A DNA stretch of 64,000 nt from Symbiodinium kawagutii (GCA_009767595.1 VSDK01012748.1:54199-118198), one strand, 5' to 3'; positions 43,241-54,700 are shown, numbered from the stretch's first letter. Made by a program: numbers and translations. The notes: generated by a model not told the origin, from the sequence alone.

Positions 43241-46200
43241 ATATTTGTTGTATTTGAGTGGAAACCTTTAATATCTTTTCATTGCCGTTCTTCCGGCTGT
43301 GTTGTCATATGTTGTCATTTGATGTCACTTGATGCTGCCGGTTGTGAAGGATATTGGGGGAAAAATGGTTTGCCCGTCTTTGGCATCTGATGTACTTATG
43401 GATTATTTTCTGGATGGCTTGGATTAAGCACGATACAAGATATGCAGAGTGAATCAGGTTGAGGTTCTGAACATATCTGAAAATAATTCTTGCAGTTCTT
43501 GAGATCTGGGTTACCCCTAGAATATTTTCTCATGGCCCTCAGCAGCATCTAAGGTGAAAATCCTGGGCCCATTGCAGATGCACCTGCTGCCTCTGCTGAA
43601 TCGACAATGCCTTCTGCGCATGCTGCTGGCCCTTCTGGCCCTGCGCCGGTGGAGAATGGACAGCCTGCAGGTGAATGCCTTGCCCCTGTTGAACCGGTTG
43701 AACCATCAATTACTGGTAAGGGGCCCCCTCTCCCTGCACCGTCAGAGCCTCCACAGCCGAATCTTGCTGGTTCAGATGAAGGTGCTGCCTTTGCTGACCC
43801 GTCAGTGCCTGGTGGTGCAAAATTGGAGCCTCAACAGCCGGATCTTTCAGCTTCAGGTAAACTTGTTGCCGGTGGTCAGACGTCAGTGGCTGGTGTGGAT
43901 ACCTCTACCCTTGCACCCGTGGAACCTCGACCGTCGCATTCGGAGTTGGCTACTCGCGCTAAGGCATCGGGTTGGGAAACATGGTTCGCTACAATGATGG
44001 TTGTTAAATGTTTTCAAATGTATGTACGATTCGGTATGATTCAAGTATAGAGAAATGATGGTTAAAAGAATCCAGTCCCGAAAGGTAGAAATGGGCCTCA
44101 GTCGGTTGAAGCGAGAGATTCAATCGACACATGGCTGGAAGCCCGAGCATGGCTTGGGAGACGAACGCTTGGAGAAGTATGTGAGGCTTCCTTACAGGGT
44201 TTCTTGTCAACAAGATTGCTGTAAGTCAGATCAAGGAAGGTCAGTGGACAGATTTTGAATAAGTCTGAAAGCGGTTGCTTTTGGATGCTTTTGGAAACCC
44301 CAGTAAAAGCAGACGTGGAACAATGTCATGCATTGAGCTTCACTTTGTTTCAACTTATCCCAGTCTGAGGTATATTGCAATTTCCAGAAGAAGCACGACC
44401 AGCCTATCCAGATGACTCCTGAAATTTTCTACCAGCAGCCGTGGGAATTTCAGTTTCCAGGCTGCAATTTGATGCAATTTGTCCAATTTAGATGTGGCCC
44501 CGATTGATTTCACAAGACTTGCTTTATCATGTTTTATCTTGCTTTTATCCGGCCTTCATGAATGAAGTGCTTGGGGAGATTTGGGAAGAATGTGGCCAAC
44601 GGTGGGCGGATGATGACGGATGTGGATGTATGTAAACTTGTGAAAGTATATGAAATTATATGAAGCTATGACATGCTGCTCTTCCCCGCTCAGGCGATTG
44701 TATTGGAGGATTACTTTGTCCGAACTGAGTGCTTGGACCCGCTACTCTGAATCTTGTCCTGGGGGAGGTGACCCAGACGCTTTCAACGCCCTCAGGAAGA
44801 CTGTGAGGAAGAAGTTGGTAGCGAACAGCCCCTTGAGAGTTTGCAGATGGCGTTACACATCATTAGTGGAGCATGTTGAGAGGCAGGGCGGCATTGGTGC
44901 GGATGATGTTTGGCTAGATATCGAGCGAGGTTTGCTGCAGAACTGGCCCGACGAGCCTATTGTTCTGGGACACTCTGACTATTTTATTTTAACATATTTT
45001 AACATTCTTTAACTCTTCAACCTTCTTTTTTAACACAAGGATACAAAAGGATACGTAAGGTAGGTTCCTTGTTTCTTTTTTTGCTTTCCCATAGCTTCCC
45101 ATTCCACATGGAAAATATTCCAGCAGTACTGGCCATCTCAACCCCTTGCAGATTATTTTCTCTCTTGTAGTATGCCCTAGTTTGAAGGGGGCCCGGTGCA
45201 ATGATGAACAAAAGAGCATGTAAGTATGTGATAATAATCTGGGGGCCCATTGCATGTCATGTACTCACAAGTTATTTTGGCATAGTTTGGCCTGTGGTTG
45301 CGCTCCCAGGAGAGAAGCTGCATTTTGGCCAAGTCCTGCATGGAATGGTCAGACTGCTCCGGAAACATTACTCCAAGCAATGGCCAGAGCAAGTTGCCAT
45401 ACTGGATCCTTCAACGATTCAGAGACTGGACCTTTTGCAGTTGCAAGGCTATCCACGGATTATGATTGTCATTTTGTCGCTTGGTTGGCCTTGCTTTTCA
45501 TTAATCTCCTTTCCTTCAACATCTTTTGGAATCTTTTGGCGTGTTTCAAATCATTTCAAATCTTTTGGCATCTCCTGGTATCTCTTGGTATGTTTGTTAC
45601 CCTCATGATTATGATCCTTTGAACTCTTGGCTATATTTCATAAGATTATTTGATATTTTTCATGTTATAGATATGAGTTAGATCCCTTAGTAGCTCAGTG
45701 TGCGGGATTCTAGCTGTTCCCGTCCTTTCTGCCCAACGCAAGGTACTCAGAAGAGCACTGGGCATTCATGGCTGTTCGGCGAGGAGAGTGGCATGCCATA
45801 GTCTATGACGGATTCCACTTGAAATCGATCGATGACCAAGCCGTTGAAGCCTGCAAAGCTTTGTCAGAGGTTTGCAAATTGGACGACCCAGAGTGCCTCA
45901 GCTTCTCCATATTTTCTCCCCGGCTGAACATGTATGAGTAGATTGGAAAATAAATCTGGCAGTATGTATCATGTCAAGTTCCTTTGGGGTATTTTCCATT
46001 TGCTTCCATGTTTTGGGGTGGTGTCTGAAACAGTTTTATGCCATGTTGATTGTTGAAGCAGTGTGAAAATGATCGTTGGGTATGTGACATGTTCAATACT
46101 CTCTGGGTATTTTGGGTGTTAGTGGCCTCTCTTATTTTACCCTTTATTCTCCTGCTCCCTGGGTTTGATTTTGATGAGGCTTGAAGAGATGAGCATTGAA

Positions 46201-49200
46201 ATTGCTGAAGTTCCTTGTCAAGTGGATAACTGGAGCTGTGGCCACCGCGTCATCCTGGGACTGGACGTTTTGATCCGTCAAGGCTTAGCCATTGAAAGTG
46301 GAGGAGGGTGGCTGATGGGACTACATGAAATGGAAATTCCGGACAAGTGCTATTCCGACAGACGGATGACTGAGTTGTGTGAATCTTCCATGGGTGGTGG
46401 AAACCTGAAATTCCAGGATGAACCGACTGCAAATGGCTCTGCTGCTGATGAAGAGGTTTCCACCCCCAAGGCCAGGAAGTCCAGATTGCCCGAGGATCTA
46501 TCGCCCCCAGCGGTTGTGAGGAAGAAGGTGAAGAAAGATCTGGGCACTTCAGCGCCTTCAGCGCCATCGGCAACATGTCAACCATCGAGCGCTACAACTA
46601 CAAAGGTAGAGAAACCTGCTCCCAAAAGCGCTGCAACTATCAAGGCGGAGAAAGTTGCTTCCAAAGACACGGGCGCTGCAACTACCAAGCGGGAGACACC
46701 TGCCGCCACTCCTAGAGATTCTTTTCCAGACCTGGATGTCGATGACGATCTCAATTTTGAGGATGCCCTGAATGTGGCCGTTGGTGCCATACTCGAACAG
46801 AGGAAGAGCAAACCTTCGAAGAAGCAGCTGGGAATGGCGAAGCAGGTCCTGCGTGTCGCTGGTGTTGATTTCAACTCAGTGTACCAGATGCGGCATCAGT
46901 GTAAACTTCCATTCGGCCACTGGGATATTTTTCTCAAGGCGGTCATTGCTCTTCTTGGTGGTCAAGGGCAAGATTTGTCCTGCGACATATGCCGGAAGAT
47001 CATGGAGGACTTCAAGGTCTGCGATCATGCTCACCAATTGGCAAGTCGGCTTGGTTGGAAGATAGGTGTTCCATCGCCAAATGTGCCAGCTGAAGGACAA
47101 CCTGAAGAGGCCCAGCCACAAGATGGACAGGATGCAGGTGGTACAGAAGGCGGCGAAGGGGTTCCCGAGCCTCCGGCCAAGCGTATGACGGGCAGACCGA
47201 GAAAGTTACTTGGATCTATTTGGGCTGTTCACTTTTGGATGATGTTGGAATATTTTTGGGGATTTTGGATGATCTTGAATAATATTTGGGTTATTTTGAG
47301 TTAGTTGTTTTCTGTGATTCTATTTTGTGTTATCATATCATATGTTTTTCCCTTCTCAGGGGAAGTGAAGTCTCCTTCAGCATCATGGAATACATTGCCA
47401 AAGAGCGTCCGGGGCAGTACAGGAGTTTGACCTACGAAGAGGCGTGTGGTTTGCCAACGTTTGCCAAACATGGGTTGTTTTAATATGTTTTAATAAATCT
47501 TGGCACTGTGATGGTTAGAAAATGTATGAAAATGTGATGGTTAGAAAATGTGAATGTTTAGAGCCACGCTCCACAAAGGTTTGACAACACAGTGACCGAG
47601 TCACCAGTTCCAGGTCGAAGCACGTTTGCCCCCGCGCCAACGTGAGCCTGACTTGATCAACAAAGAGTTGAAGAAAAGGCCAATGTTGTGCCTTATTTGT
47701 GGAATCCGGTTCAACCTGCCAGTGACAACCAACGAAAATGCTCTGTGGCTTGTCATGAGGGCCCAAATGGGCCCAACATTTGTCGATGTTTTTGGATGTT
47801 TTGCGAGGTTTTTTGGATGTTTCTAAATGTTTTGGACTGTTGCGGATTGTTTGGGGATGTTTTGACATGTGTGTTGACCAAATTTGCAGGATTTTGCAGG
47901 TATGTTTTGAAATTAGTGGAGGGTTGTGGACAACGATGGGCCGGTTGTTCAGGTTGCGGCATGAGTCTTCCAAGTTCCACTTGGAAGCAGTCCAGAGGTC
48001 GCAGACTGAAGAGCAGGAGCTGTTGCCTTGCAAAGGATTGAGACTTGATCTTCCAGAAGCGGCGACAACCATCTTCGGCGATGTGAACGCAAGGCCTATG
48101 TTGCAAACTTGGGTCGATAGCGGCTGCATTGGTGTTATGGGCTCCATCTTGGATAGCATCAAGATGTGGTCCTCCTCCGAAAGTCTTTGGATTCAGGATG
48201 TTTCATGCTCGGAGTCAACCTCGCCATGCTTCTGCATCAGAGCACGCTCGTGTTGTAAGGCATGCTGGAATGCAGTCAATCGAATGAAAGCTTTCTCCGC
48301 AGTGCAGGAGTGGGCCAAGCGCATTGCTTTCGTGGACTTGTCGCACATCCTTTTAGCAGACAACGCTTCAAGGGAACATGATGCTCAGGTTGACTTCATG
48401 CTGCGCCATTTTCCAGAGCTGGAAGCAGAGAACCTCAGAGAGCAGTCCTATCACACCATTCTGAACCGTGCGCGGCTACATCTACTTCGAGTCCCGAACA
48501 ACAAGCAGAACAGTGCCCTGCGAGCTTTCTTGTCTCGCTCGCTGAAATACCTCACTCCGACCATGCTGGTGGGCATGACTGGCGAGGACAAGCGACGGAT
48601 GACCGAGTACTTAGGTGCATTGGAGACTGGCAAGTTGCAGCAGTGCGAGGTCAAAGCAATAGCTGCTCAGATTTGTTTTGACCCGTTTCGAAACGTTTTG
48701 ATATATTTTGCTGTGTTTTGAATTGATTTGATTTGTTGTGATACGTTTTGTACGTTTTGTAATGATTTGATATGACTTGTATTGTTTTGTTATGTTTTGT
48801 TGTGTTTTTTTGACGGTTGTTTGATACCTTTCTCATCCTTTCTCATCCTTTCTCCAATGTTTTTAGATACATAGGTTTTGATTGTTTTCGTGCTTACTCA
48901 GGATCTTATCTGCAAAGGCTCCATGAAAGCAGATGACTTGACGAGGTCCCTCGTTCCTTTGCTCTTGGCAAAGGCAGACAAGTTGAAACGTGGGTGTGAC
49001 AAGCGCACTGGATCCGGAGACGGCAACCCAGATGGACTGATTTCCCTCGGCTTCATGTTGGGGGGTTGTTTACAAAACCCCGAATTGCAACGAGCTTTTG
49101 GAATTTCGAGATCTCTTGCCAAAGAGGCTTGTGTACCATTGGTGACTCCACATTTGCCCAATTTCTGGTTGGCAGAGGGGCAACAACTTCAAGAGTCTTG

Positions 49201-52200
49201 CCGGACAGCGCTCAACATCTTGGAAAGGGATGGCAACCATGCTCAGTTCATGATCACGCGTGACGAGGTTGTGTATTCCAAATCCTGGAATCTTGTCTAC
49301 GGAATGTGTGGCTTGTCATCGTTATTCAAAACAAACAGAATCTAAAAGAACATCTTTTGATATGTTTTGCTATGTTTTGTTGTGTGATGTTGTGTGTGTG
49401 TGTCCAAGCATTAGCAAGATTTGACCAAGAATTGTTTGATAGCCTTTGGTTTCGTCAATGTTGGATGATTTTTGGATGGTTTGGAGGTTGTTTCAAAAAG
49501 GTCCAAGGCATTTCTTGGATTGTGACCCCCAGCGCGTCTTTGGAACCTCAGGCGAGTCTGACCCCAAGCAAGCCATGGTTGTTGGAGGCTGTCATCCAGA
49601 CACATCTTTCTTGAAACCTGGACAACGCCAACTGACCAAAGACGACTTGGCTACCGTGCACGTATCCACCCTTCTGAAAAGGCTGGATACACGTGGAGGG
49701 GGATTTCAAATACAACAAATTCCAAGACGGAAATTGACGCAGGCCACCAGTGAGTTCTCGGAAGTTGGCAGGATCCTGGACTCTTGCATGAAGTGCACAG
49801 GGGGGCGGCCACCCCTCTCCTTTGCCTTTGATTGTCACCAGTCATTTTCCCAACTACATGATGCTCTGATTGGGCAAGTTCCGGAAGATGACTTTGCTGA
49901 GGTCGATGGTTTCAAAGAGTTCAAAAGAAGCAGCGAGACGATCAATGCTCCTTGCGTTGCTTTCAGGCATTTGATACACCAGGCTACTTCGACGCCTTTG
50001 TTCGGGTGTTGCGATCCGAAGCATGTTCTGAAAGCAGTGTCGAGGGCTCTGAGGACACCGAGCAGAACGCTCAAGATGCTTTTTGGATCTTCTTGGATCT
50101 TTTTGGATCTAGTTGGAGTAATCTGGGTCTTGGAGTAGTTTTGAAATAATACACATATCAATCGATATGTAACATGAACAATTACGCGCACATTCACACA
50201 TATTCACACACTTTGTAATCCCTTGTCCTATCTTGTCCTGGCTTACATCCCTTACTTAGATGGTAAATAATCTGCCAGTGGTTGTGATGTGGAACCCCCC
50301 CAGACCAATTTTGATGATGCCATCTATTGCTAAAAAACAAAAAGGTTATAAAAGGGTTTGTTGACCAGAGGCATGAAGATGTGCCAAAGAGTACATAAAC
50401 ATAGATAAACATAATACCTAAATTGCAATTTATGCAAAGTAATGCTGAGCATTGTGAAACCTTGTCAAAACATGGGTTGGTGGGGTGGGGAGTGTGAAGA
50501 AAGCCTGGACAGGCTGTCTGGATATTGGTGTTTCCTGACAGTTGTAGACTCTGTGGCTTACCTTGGAGGCTTTGGGTGACCCTGGGAAATAACTTGGCAG
50601 TGGGTGTGATGTGGAATACCCCCAGATTAATTTTGGTGGTGCCATCCATTGCTGAAAGCTTGTGAAAGCCAAGGGGCTGCCCACCACAGGTATCCAGAGG
50701 TGCCAAAAAGTATCTAAAGTGCAATTTGTGATCAGTTGTGCAGCTTCATCATGTGGATGTAGCAGCAGTGCCAAGCATTGCTAGGCAGTGTGAAACCTTG
50801 TCAAAACATGGGTTGGTGGGGTGGGGGGGTGTGAGGAAAGCCTGGACAGGCTGTCTGGATATTGGTGTTTCCTGACAGTTGTAGACTCTGTGGCTTACCT
50901 TGGAGGCTTTGGGTGACCCTGGGAAATAATTTGGCAATGGGTGTGATGTGGAATACCCCCAGATTAATTTTGGTGGTGCCATCCATTGCTGAAAGCTTGT
51001 GAAAGCCAAGGGCCTGCCCACCACAGGTATCCAGAGGTGCCAAAAAGTATCTAAAAACTTGGCAGTGGGTGTGATGTGGAATACCACCAGATTAATTTTG
51101 GTGGTGCCATCCATTGCTGAAGTATCCAGAGGTGCCAAAAAGTATCTAAAGTGCAATTTGTGATCAGGTGTGCAGCTTCATCATGTGGATGTAGCAGCAG
51201 TGCCAAGCATTGCTAGGCAGTGTGAAACCTTGTCAAAACATGGGTTGGTGGGGTGGGGGGATGTGGGGGGGTGTGAAGAAAGCCTGGACAGGCTGTCTGA
51301 ATATTGGTGTTTCCTGACAGTTGTAGACTCTGTGGCTTACCTTTGGGGCTTTGGGTGACCCTGGNNNNNNNNNNNNNNNNNNNNNNNNNNNNNNNNNNNN
51401 NNNNNNNNNNNNNNNNNNNNNNNNNNNNNNNNNNNNNNNNNNNNNNNNNNNNNNNNNNNNNNNNNNAAAAAGTATCTAAACTGCAATTTGTGATCAGTTG
51501 TGCAACTTCATCATGTGGATGTAGCAGCAGGGCAAAGCATTGCTAAGCATTGTGAAACCTTGTCAAAACATGGGTTGGTGGGGTGGGGGGGTGTGAAAAA
51601 AGCTTGGACAGGCTGTCTGGATATTGATGTCTTGAAGCTTTGGGTGACCCTGGTAAAAAACCTGGCACTGGGTGTGTTTTGTGGAATACCCCCAAATTAA
51701 TTTTGGTGATGCCATCCATTGCTGAAAGCTTGTGAAAGCCAAGGGGCTGCCCACCACAAATATCCAGAGGTGCCAAAAAGTATATATTTAAAGTGCAATT
51801 TGTGAGCATTTGTGCAGCTTCATCATGTGGATGTAGCAGCAGTGCCACTACCTTGGAGGCTTTGGATGGCCCTGGGAAATAACTTGGCAGTGGGTGTGAT
51901 GTGGAATACCCCCAGATTAATTTTGGTGGTGCCATCCATTGCTGAAAGCTTGTGAAAGCCAAGGGCCTGCCCACCACAGGTATCCAGAGGTGCCAAAAAG
52001 TATCTAAACTGCAATTTGTGATCAGTTGTGCAACTTCATCATGTGGATGTAGCAGCAGTGCAAAGCATTGCTAGGCAGTGTGAAACCTTGTCAAAACATG
52101 GGTTGGTGGGGTGGGGGGGTGTGAGGAAAGCCTGGACAGGCTGTCTGGATATTGGTGTTTCCTGACAGTTGTAGACTCTGTGGCTTACCTTGGAGGCTTT

Positions 52201-54252
52201 GGGTGACCCTGGGAAATAACTTGGCAGTGGGTGTGATGTGGAATACCCCCAGATTAATTTTGGTGATGCCATCCATTGCTGAAAGCATGTGAAAGCCAAG
52301 GGGCTGCCCACCACAGGTATCCAGAGGTGCCAAAAAGTATCTAAACTGCAATTTGTGATCAGTTGTGCAACTTCATCATGTGGATGTAGCAGCAGTGCAA
52401 AGCATTGCTAAGCATTGTGAAACCTTGTCAAAACATGTGAAAGGGGCTTTGGCTGGCTTTCTGGATTTTAAATGGTTTTCGATGTTTCCTCACAGTTGTG
52501 GACTCTGTAGAGGCTTTGGCAGACCCTGGTAAATAACCTGGCAGTGGGTGTGATGCGGAACACCCCCAGATTAATTTTGGTGGTGCCATCCATTGCTGAA
52601 AGCTTGTGAAAGCCAAGGGCCTGCCCACCACAGGTATCCAGAGGTGCCAAAAGGTATCTAAACTGCAACTTGTGATCATTTGTGCAGCTTCATCATGTGG
52701 ATTAACAGCAGTGCCAAGCATTGCTAGGCAGTGTGAAACCTTGTTAAAACATGCTTTCTGGATTTTGACTGGTTTTGGATGTTTCCTGACAGTTGTAGAT
52801 TCTGTGGCCTACTTTGTAGAGGCTTTGGGTGACCCTGGTAAATAATCTGGCAGTGAGCGTGATGTGGAACCCCCCCAGACCAATTTTGGTGATGTCATCT
52901 ATTGCTAAAAAACAAAAAGGTTATAAAAGGGTTTGTTGACCAGAGGCATGAAGATGTGCCAAAGAGTACATAAACATAGATAAACATAATACCTAAATTG
53001 CAATTCATGCAAAGTAATGCTGAGCATTGTGAAACCTTGTCAAAACATGGGTTGGTGGGGTGGGGGGTGTGAAGAAAGCTTGGGCTGGCTGTCTGGATAT
53101 TGATGTTTCCTGACAGTTGTAGACTCTGTGGCCTACTTTGTAGAGGCTTTTGCAGACCTTGGTAAATAACCTGGCAGTGGGTGTGATGTGGAAAACCTTT
53201 AAATCATTTTTGTGGGGGTGCTAGAACGTCAGACAAGGGCTTATAAAGTCATAGGTATTCATGCATTTTGATATGTAGATGTATCCTTCCCGCATGTATT
53301 TTGATTCAGAAATATTCAGAAACCTTGTTTTTTCTTTTGTTTGTCAGCACCCACATGCATTCACACGTGTATGCACCAGACACGGCCATACATTGTCATG
53401 CATAGAGGTCGCCCTGAGCACGCGAGGTTCCATTTTGACATTTCTCTGGCTTCCATGGCCTACCTTGGATGTCCTCCTGGCAGCATTCGAGGCAAAGACG
53501 AGTTTTCAGACAAGGAAGCCGTCCGTTTGATGTGCCCCAGGCATTTGAATCTCCAGCGCCCCAGTTTCGACGATCCAAGCTGGCATCTTCTGCAGTTCTT
53601 CGGACGGGTTGTTTTATGTTGTTTTTTGACGTTTTGTGTTGTTTTGTGGTGGTTTTGGGTTGTTCTATGTTGTTTTCTAATGGTTTTTCATGGTTTTCTT
53701 GAGTTTTCCTCTGTGTATCCATGTTATGGATGCGTTTTGATATGTTTTGATTTCAATATCTGTTTCGATGTCTTTGGATGGATTTGGGATCTCCTGTTTT
53801 TTAACCATCTTTAACCATTTGCAATCCCTTAGTTTGCGACGACCGTGGCCAGGTTCTGGCATGCCTTGATCTTCGGAGTCTGGAATGCGAGCCCAGCGTT
53901 CACAGTGCGAGAGTTGATTGCGAACACATTTGCGGGGTGGTATTTGTTGCTCATGTTGACGATGTCGGCATGGGATCGCCGTGGAAAGAAGCTATGGTCC
54001 ATTTGGCTTCCGCAGTGTACCACTCGCAATGTGGCGCGTATGCTGGCCCACATGATGCTGAGGCTGAAGTTTTGGCCTACTTCTGTGGTTTTCGAGCCCG
54101 TTTGTACTGCTGAGGACGCTGCAGAACACTTCTTTGGCGAGGTCAAGTGCTACAAGAGGGGATCGCAAGGAACATCTAGCACTTCCAACAGCATCCAAGC
54201 AGCCCAATTGATACATACCCGCAGGGCAATGGCTCCTCTGAAGGCCGGGTGA
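42449..54252 (+). CDS. KDZ-like (Zisupton-type) transposase gene with embedded Ulp1/C48 protease, about 17 exons
   Basis: Predicted DNA-transposon protein that would cut and move its element in the nucleus. Inferred exons: 42449-42512, 42608-42699, 42871-~43045, 43153-~43240, 43578-43999, 44069-44220, 44694-44929, 45286-45467, 45714-45931, 46179-47204, 47360-47458, ~47608-47641, ~47900-48694, 48902-49294, 49533-~50077, 53348-53607, 53833-54249. Most adjacent pairs agree in splice phase (for example 45714-45931 to 46179-47204 to 47360, and 53348-53607 to 53833). Order: acidic/Cys-containing N-terminus, Ulp1-like protease, Lys/Ala linker with GRPRK, Cys-rich segment, then RNase H-fold-like blocks ending in EHFFGEVK. 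Ulp1 plus such a transposase is the known layout of KDZ transposons; assignment to KDZ is by remembered motif resemblance, not a search. An in-frame TGA at 54250-54252 may be the true end. Start is the ATG of MESESSETPPPPPPKN. Confidence 0.68.
43578..44220 (+). CDS. KDZ-like gene: exons 5-6, Pro/Ala/Glu-rich segment and basic segment
   Basis: Exon 43578-43999 encodes a low-complexity Pro/Ala/Glu/Ser-rich segment (PAPVENGQPAGECLAPVEP) ending WETWFATMM in phase 0. Exon 44069-44220 follows after a 69-base intron in phase 0 and reads NPVPKGRNGPQSVEARDSID then TWLEARAWLGRRTLGE, ending at a consensus GTAAGT donor at 44221. Likely a flexible linker between the N-terminal part and the protease. Two other frames are open over part of 44055-44258 and were judged shadows on phase. 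Confidence 0.5.
44694..44929 (+). CDS. KDZ-like gene: exon 7
   Basis: Starts after a clear acceptor (cttccccgctcag) with the single base needed to complete the codon left by exon 6, and reads RLYWRITLSELSAWTRYS to GADDVWLDIER. The donor at 44930 (phase 1) fits the next exon. The reading frame stays open for another ~80 bases (LLQNWPDEPIVLG), so the exon may be longer. No domain recognised; it precedes the protease. Confidence 0.45.
45286..46275 (+). CDS. Ulp1/SENP-like C48 cysteine protease domain (exons 8-10 part)
   Basis: Predicted SUMO/ubiquitin-like-specific cysteine protease fold. Exon 45286-45467 gives the N-terminal part (VAILDPSTIQRLDLLQ). Exon 45714-45931 carries the catalytic His-Trp and the Asp seventeen residues later (HWAFMAVRRGEWHAIVYDG), the usual HW...YDS pattern of C48 enzymes. 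Exon 46179 onward carries the oxyanion Gln and catalytic Cys (VPCQVDNWSCGHRVI), matching Q-x-x-x-x-x-C-G. All three exon joins agree in phase (0/0 and 2/1). Thus the triad H-D-C plus Q is intact. In KDZ and many eukaryotic transposons such a protease is fused to or accompanies the transposase; its substrate is unknown. Confidence 0.75.
46276..47204 (+). CDS. KDZ-like gene: Lys/Ala-rich linker, helical region and AT-hook-like end (exon 10)
   Basis: The same exon as the protease Cys continues into a low-complexity segment with repeated Ala-Thr-Lys-x-Glu units (TTKVEKPAPKSAATIKAEK), an acidic patch (FPDLDVDDDLNFEDAL) and a folded-looking part with CDICRKIMEDFKVCDH. It ends in MTGRPRK, close to the GRP core of an AT-hook, just before a GT donor at 47205. 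Likely a tether between protease and transposase that may touch DNA; this is inference from composition. Confidence 0.65.
47360..48694 (+). CDS. KDZ-like gene: exons 11-13 with Cys-rich block
   Basis: Exon 47360-47458 joins in phase (1 base) and reads SFSIMEYIAKERPGQYRSL. A short exon 47608-47641 (SKHVCPRAN, GTGAGC donor) or a longer alternative frame there (KKRPMLCLICG) follows; unresolved. Exon ~47900-48694 is about 265 codons and carries a Cys cluster (SCSESTSPCFCIRARSCCKAC) that could bind zinc, then EWAKRIAFVDLSHILLADN and an Arg-rich helical end. KDZ transposases have Cys-cluster domains before the catalytic core; equivalence here is inference. Confidence 0.58.
48902..49294 (+). CDS. 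KDZ-like gene: exon 14
   Basis: Acceptor gcttactcag, phase 0, about 131 codons: DLICKGSMKADDLTRSLVPL, LGGCLQNPELQRAFGISRSL, and DGNHAQFMITRDEVVYSKSW. No in-frame stop. The frame matches both neighbours in phase 0. No domain recognised alone; position suggests the region leading into the transposase core. Confidence 0.62.
49533..50077 (+). CDS. KDZ-like transposase core, part 1 (first Asp block)
   Basis: Exon with a good acceptor (gtgacccccag) encoding about 180 codons. Key stretches: LSFAFDCHQSFSQLHDALIG, which I read as the first RNase H-fold strand with its Asp, and FGCCDPKHVLKAVSRAL, a D-x-x-H-x-x-K pattern seen in this transposase group. The 3' end is uncertain because no phase-compatible GT donor is seen; a non-canonical (GC/GA) donor, which dinoflagellates tolerate, is possible. 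A repeat-filled 3.3 kb intron follows. Confidence 0.6.
50250..53220. repeat. Tandem repeat array, ~300-340 bp unit, about 8 copies, within a transposase intron
   Basis: The marker cttgtcaaaacatgggttgg recurs near 50455, 50795, 51228, 51556, 52086 and 53035, with shortened forms near 52430 and 52735. Units also share ccagattaattttggtgg and a Cys-codon-free stretch ending tcctgacagttgtagactct. The first and last copies share a variant (cagaccaatttt, ctaaaaaacaaaaaggttat) absent from the middle. Spacings of about 337, 433, 328, 529, 345, 305 and 300 show internal deletions and duplications. The array fills almost the whole intron between exons 49533-50077 and 53348-53607. Confidence 0.9.
51365..51466. 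other. Assembly gap (102 N)
   Basis: Run of N inside the tandem array; copy number and the spacing of adjacent units are therefore unreliable. Confidence 1.
53348..53607 (+). CDS. KDZ-like transposase core, part 2 (second Asp block)
   Basis: Strong acceptor (tcttttgtttgtcag) after the tandem-repeat intron. The frame reads RFHFDISLASMAYLGCPPGS then KDEFSDKEAVRLMCPRHL, which I take as the next catalytic-fold block. Ends GR at a GT donor at 53608 in phase 0, matching the next exon. A second frame is also open through most of the exon; the one chosen fits the downstream phase and the family pattern. Confidence 0.57.
53833..54252 (+). CDS. KDZ-like transposase core, part 3 (Glu block)
   Basis: Exon of about 139 codons, acceptor gcaatcccttag, phase 0. 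It has a helical region (FWHALIFGVWNASPAF), TTRNVARMLAHMMLRLK, then CTAEDAAEHFFGEVKCYKRG followed by a Ser/Thr-rich stretch and AAQLIHTRRA. The E-x-x-F-x-x-x-K pattern is typical of the catalytic Glu helix in RNase H-fold transposases of this kind. It ends either at the TGA (54250-54252) or at the GT donor overlapping it. Confidence 0.65.
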   Translation, partial: FATTVARFWHALIFGVWNASPAFTVRELIANTFAGWYLLLMLTMSAWDRRGKKLWSIWLPQCTTRNVARMLAHMMLRLKFWPTSVVFEPVCTAEDAAEHFFGEVKCYKRGSQGTSSTSNSIQAAQLIHTRRAMAPLKAG

Positions 54253-54573
54253 ATTCGGGTGACGGGGTTGTTGGTCCCACATGGTTGTGCCATGTTGCGG
54301 TGATAGATCCTGAAGCCTTCGATATGTCTTGAAATCTTTTGAGATCTTTTGAGATTTTTTGGCAACACTTGAGATATCTTGAGATCATTTGAGTGTCCTT
54401 GAATGTATCTGATATATGCTGATATATGTTGATATTATTGGATATTATTGGATCATATTTGACCCACTCCTGGAGATGTTTTCATATGTTTTCTAATGTT
54501 TTTGAGGGTATACTGCGATCTTGCCATGTTTTCCCTCTGTGTCCCAGAGCTTGATTTTGTTCTTTGGCCCGAG

Positions 54574-54700
54574 CGAGACAAGCTGACAGCGAGTTAGTAG
54601 AGAGAGCTTTCAAGGCCGATTCAGATTTGCGTAGATTTGTTTCGATCCAGCCATCATGTCCATGGGCAAGTGGGGGTATGCTTTGCTCTTGGTACTTTTG
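54574..54700 (+). CDS. Alternative exon reading upstream of the methyltransferase
   Basis: A different frame over the proposed methyltransferase start is also open: ELVERAFKADSDLRRFVSIQ then WASGGMLCSWYFW, ending at the same GTGAGT donor (54701) in phase 2. If this frame is used, the region is an internal exon linking transposase and methyltransferase into one polyprotein, though its phase does not match the next acceptor I chose. Transcript data would decide. Confidence 0.3.

Noticed and set aside
44055..44258. Apparent 1-base frameshift in the transposase gene at 44197-44199
   Set aside because: Reading exon 44069-44220 to the GTAAGT donor gives phase 2 with no stop, and the next exon supplies exactly one base, so no frameshift is needed.
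50194..52721. Many minus-strand open frames of 60-176 codons with near-identical products
   Set aside because: They repeat with the tandem unit and arise because the unit lacks stops on that strand; no splice or start logic and an intron position on the plus strand.
50250..53220. CRISPR-like or satellite centromere array
   Set aside because: Units are ~300 bp without unique spacers, only about eight copies, and sit inside an intron.
53279..53530. Alternative frame of the second transposase exon
   Set aside because: Open and phase 0 at its start, but it ends in TGA and does not reach the GT donor that fits the next exon.
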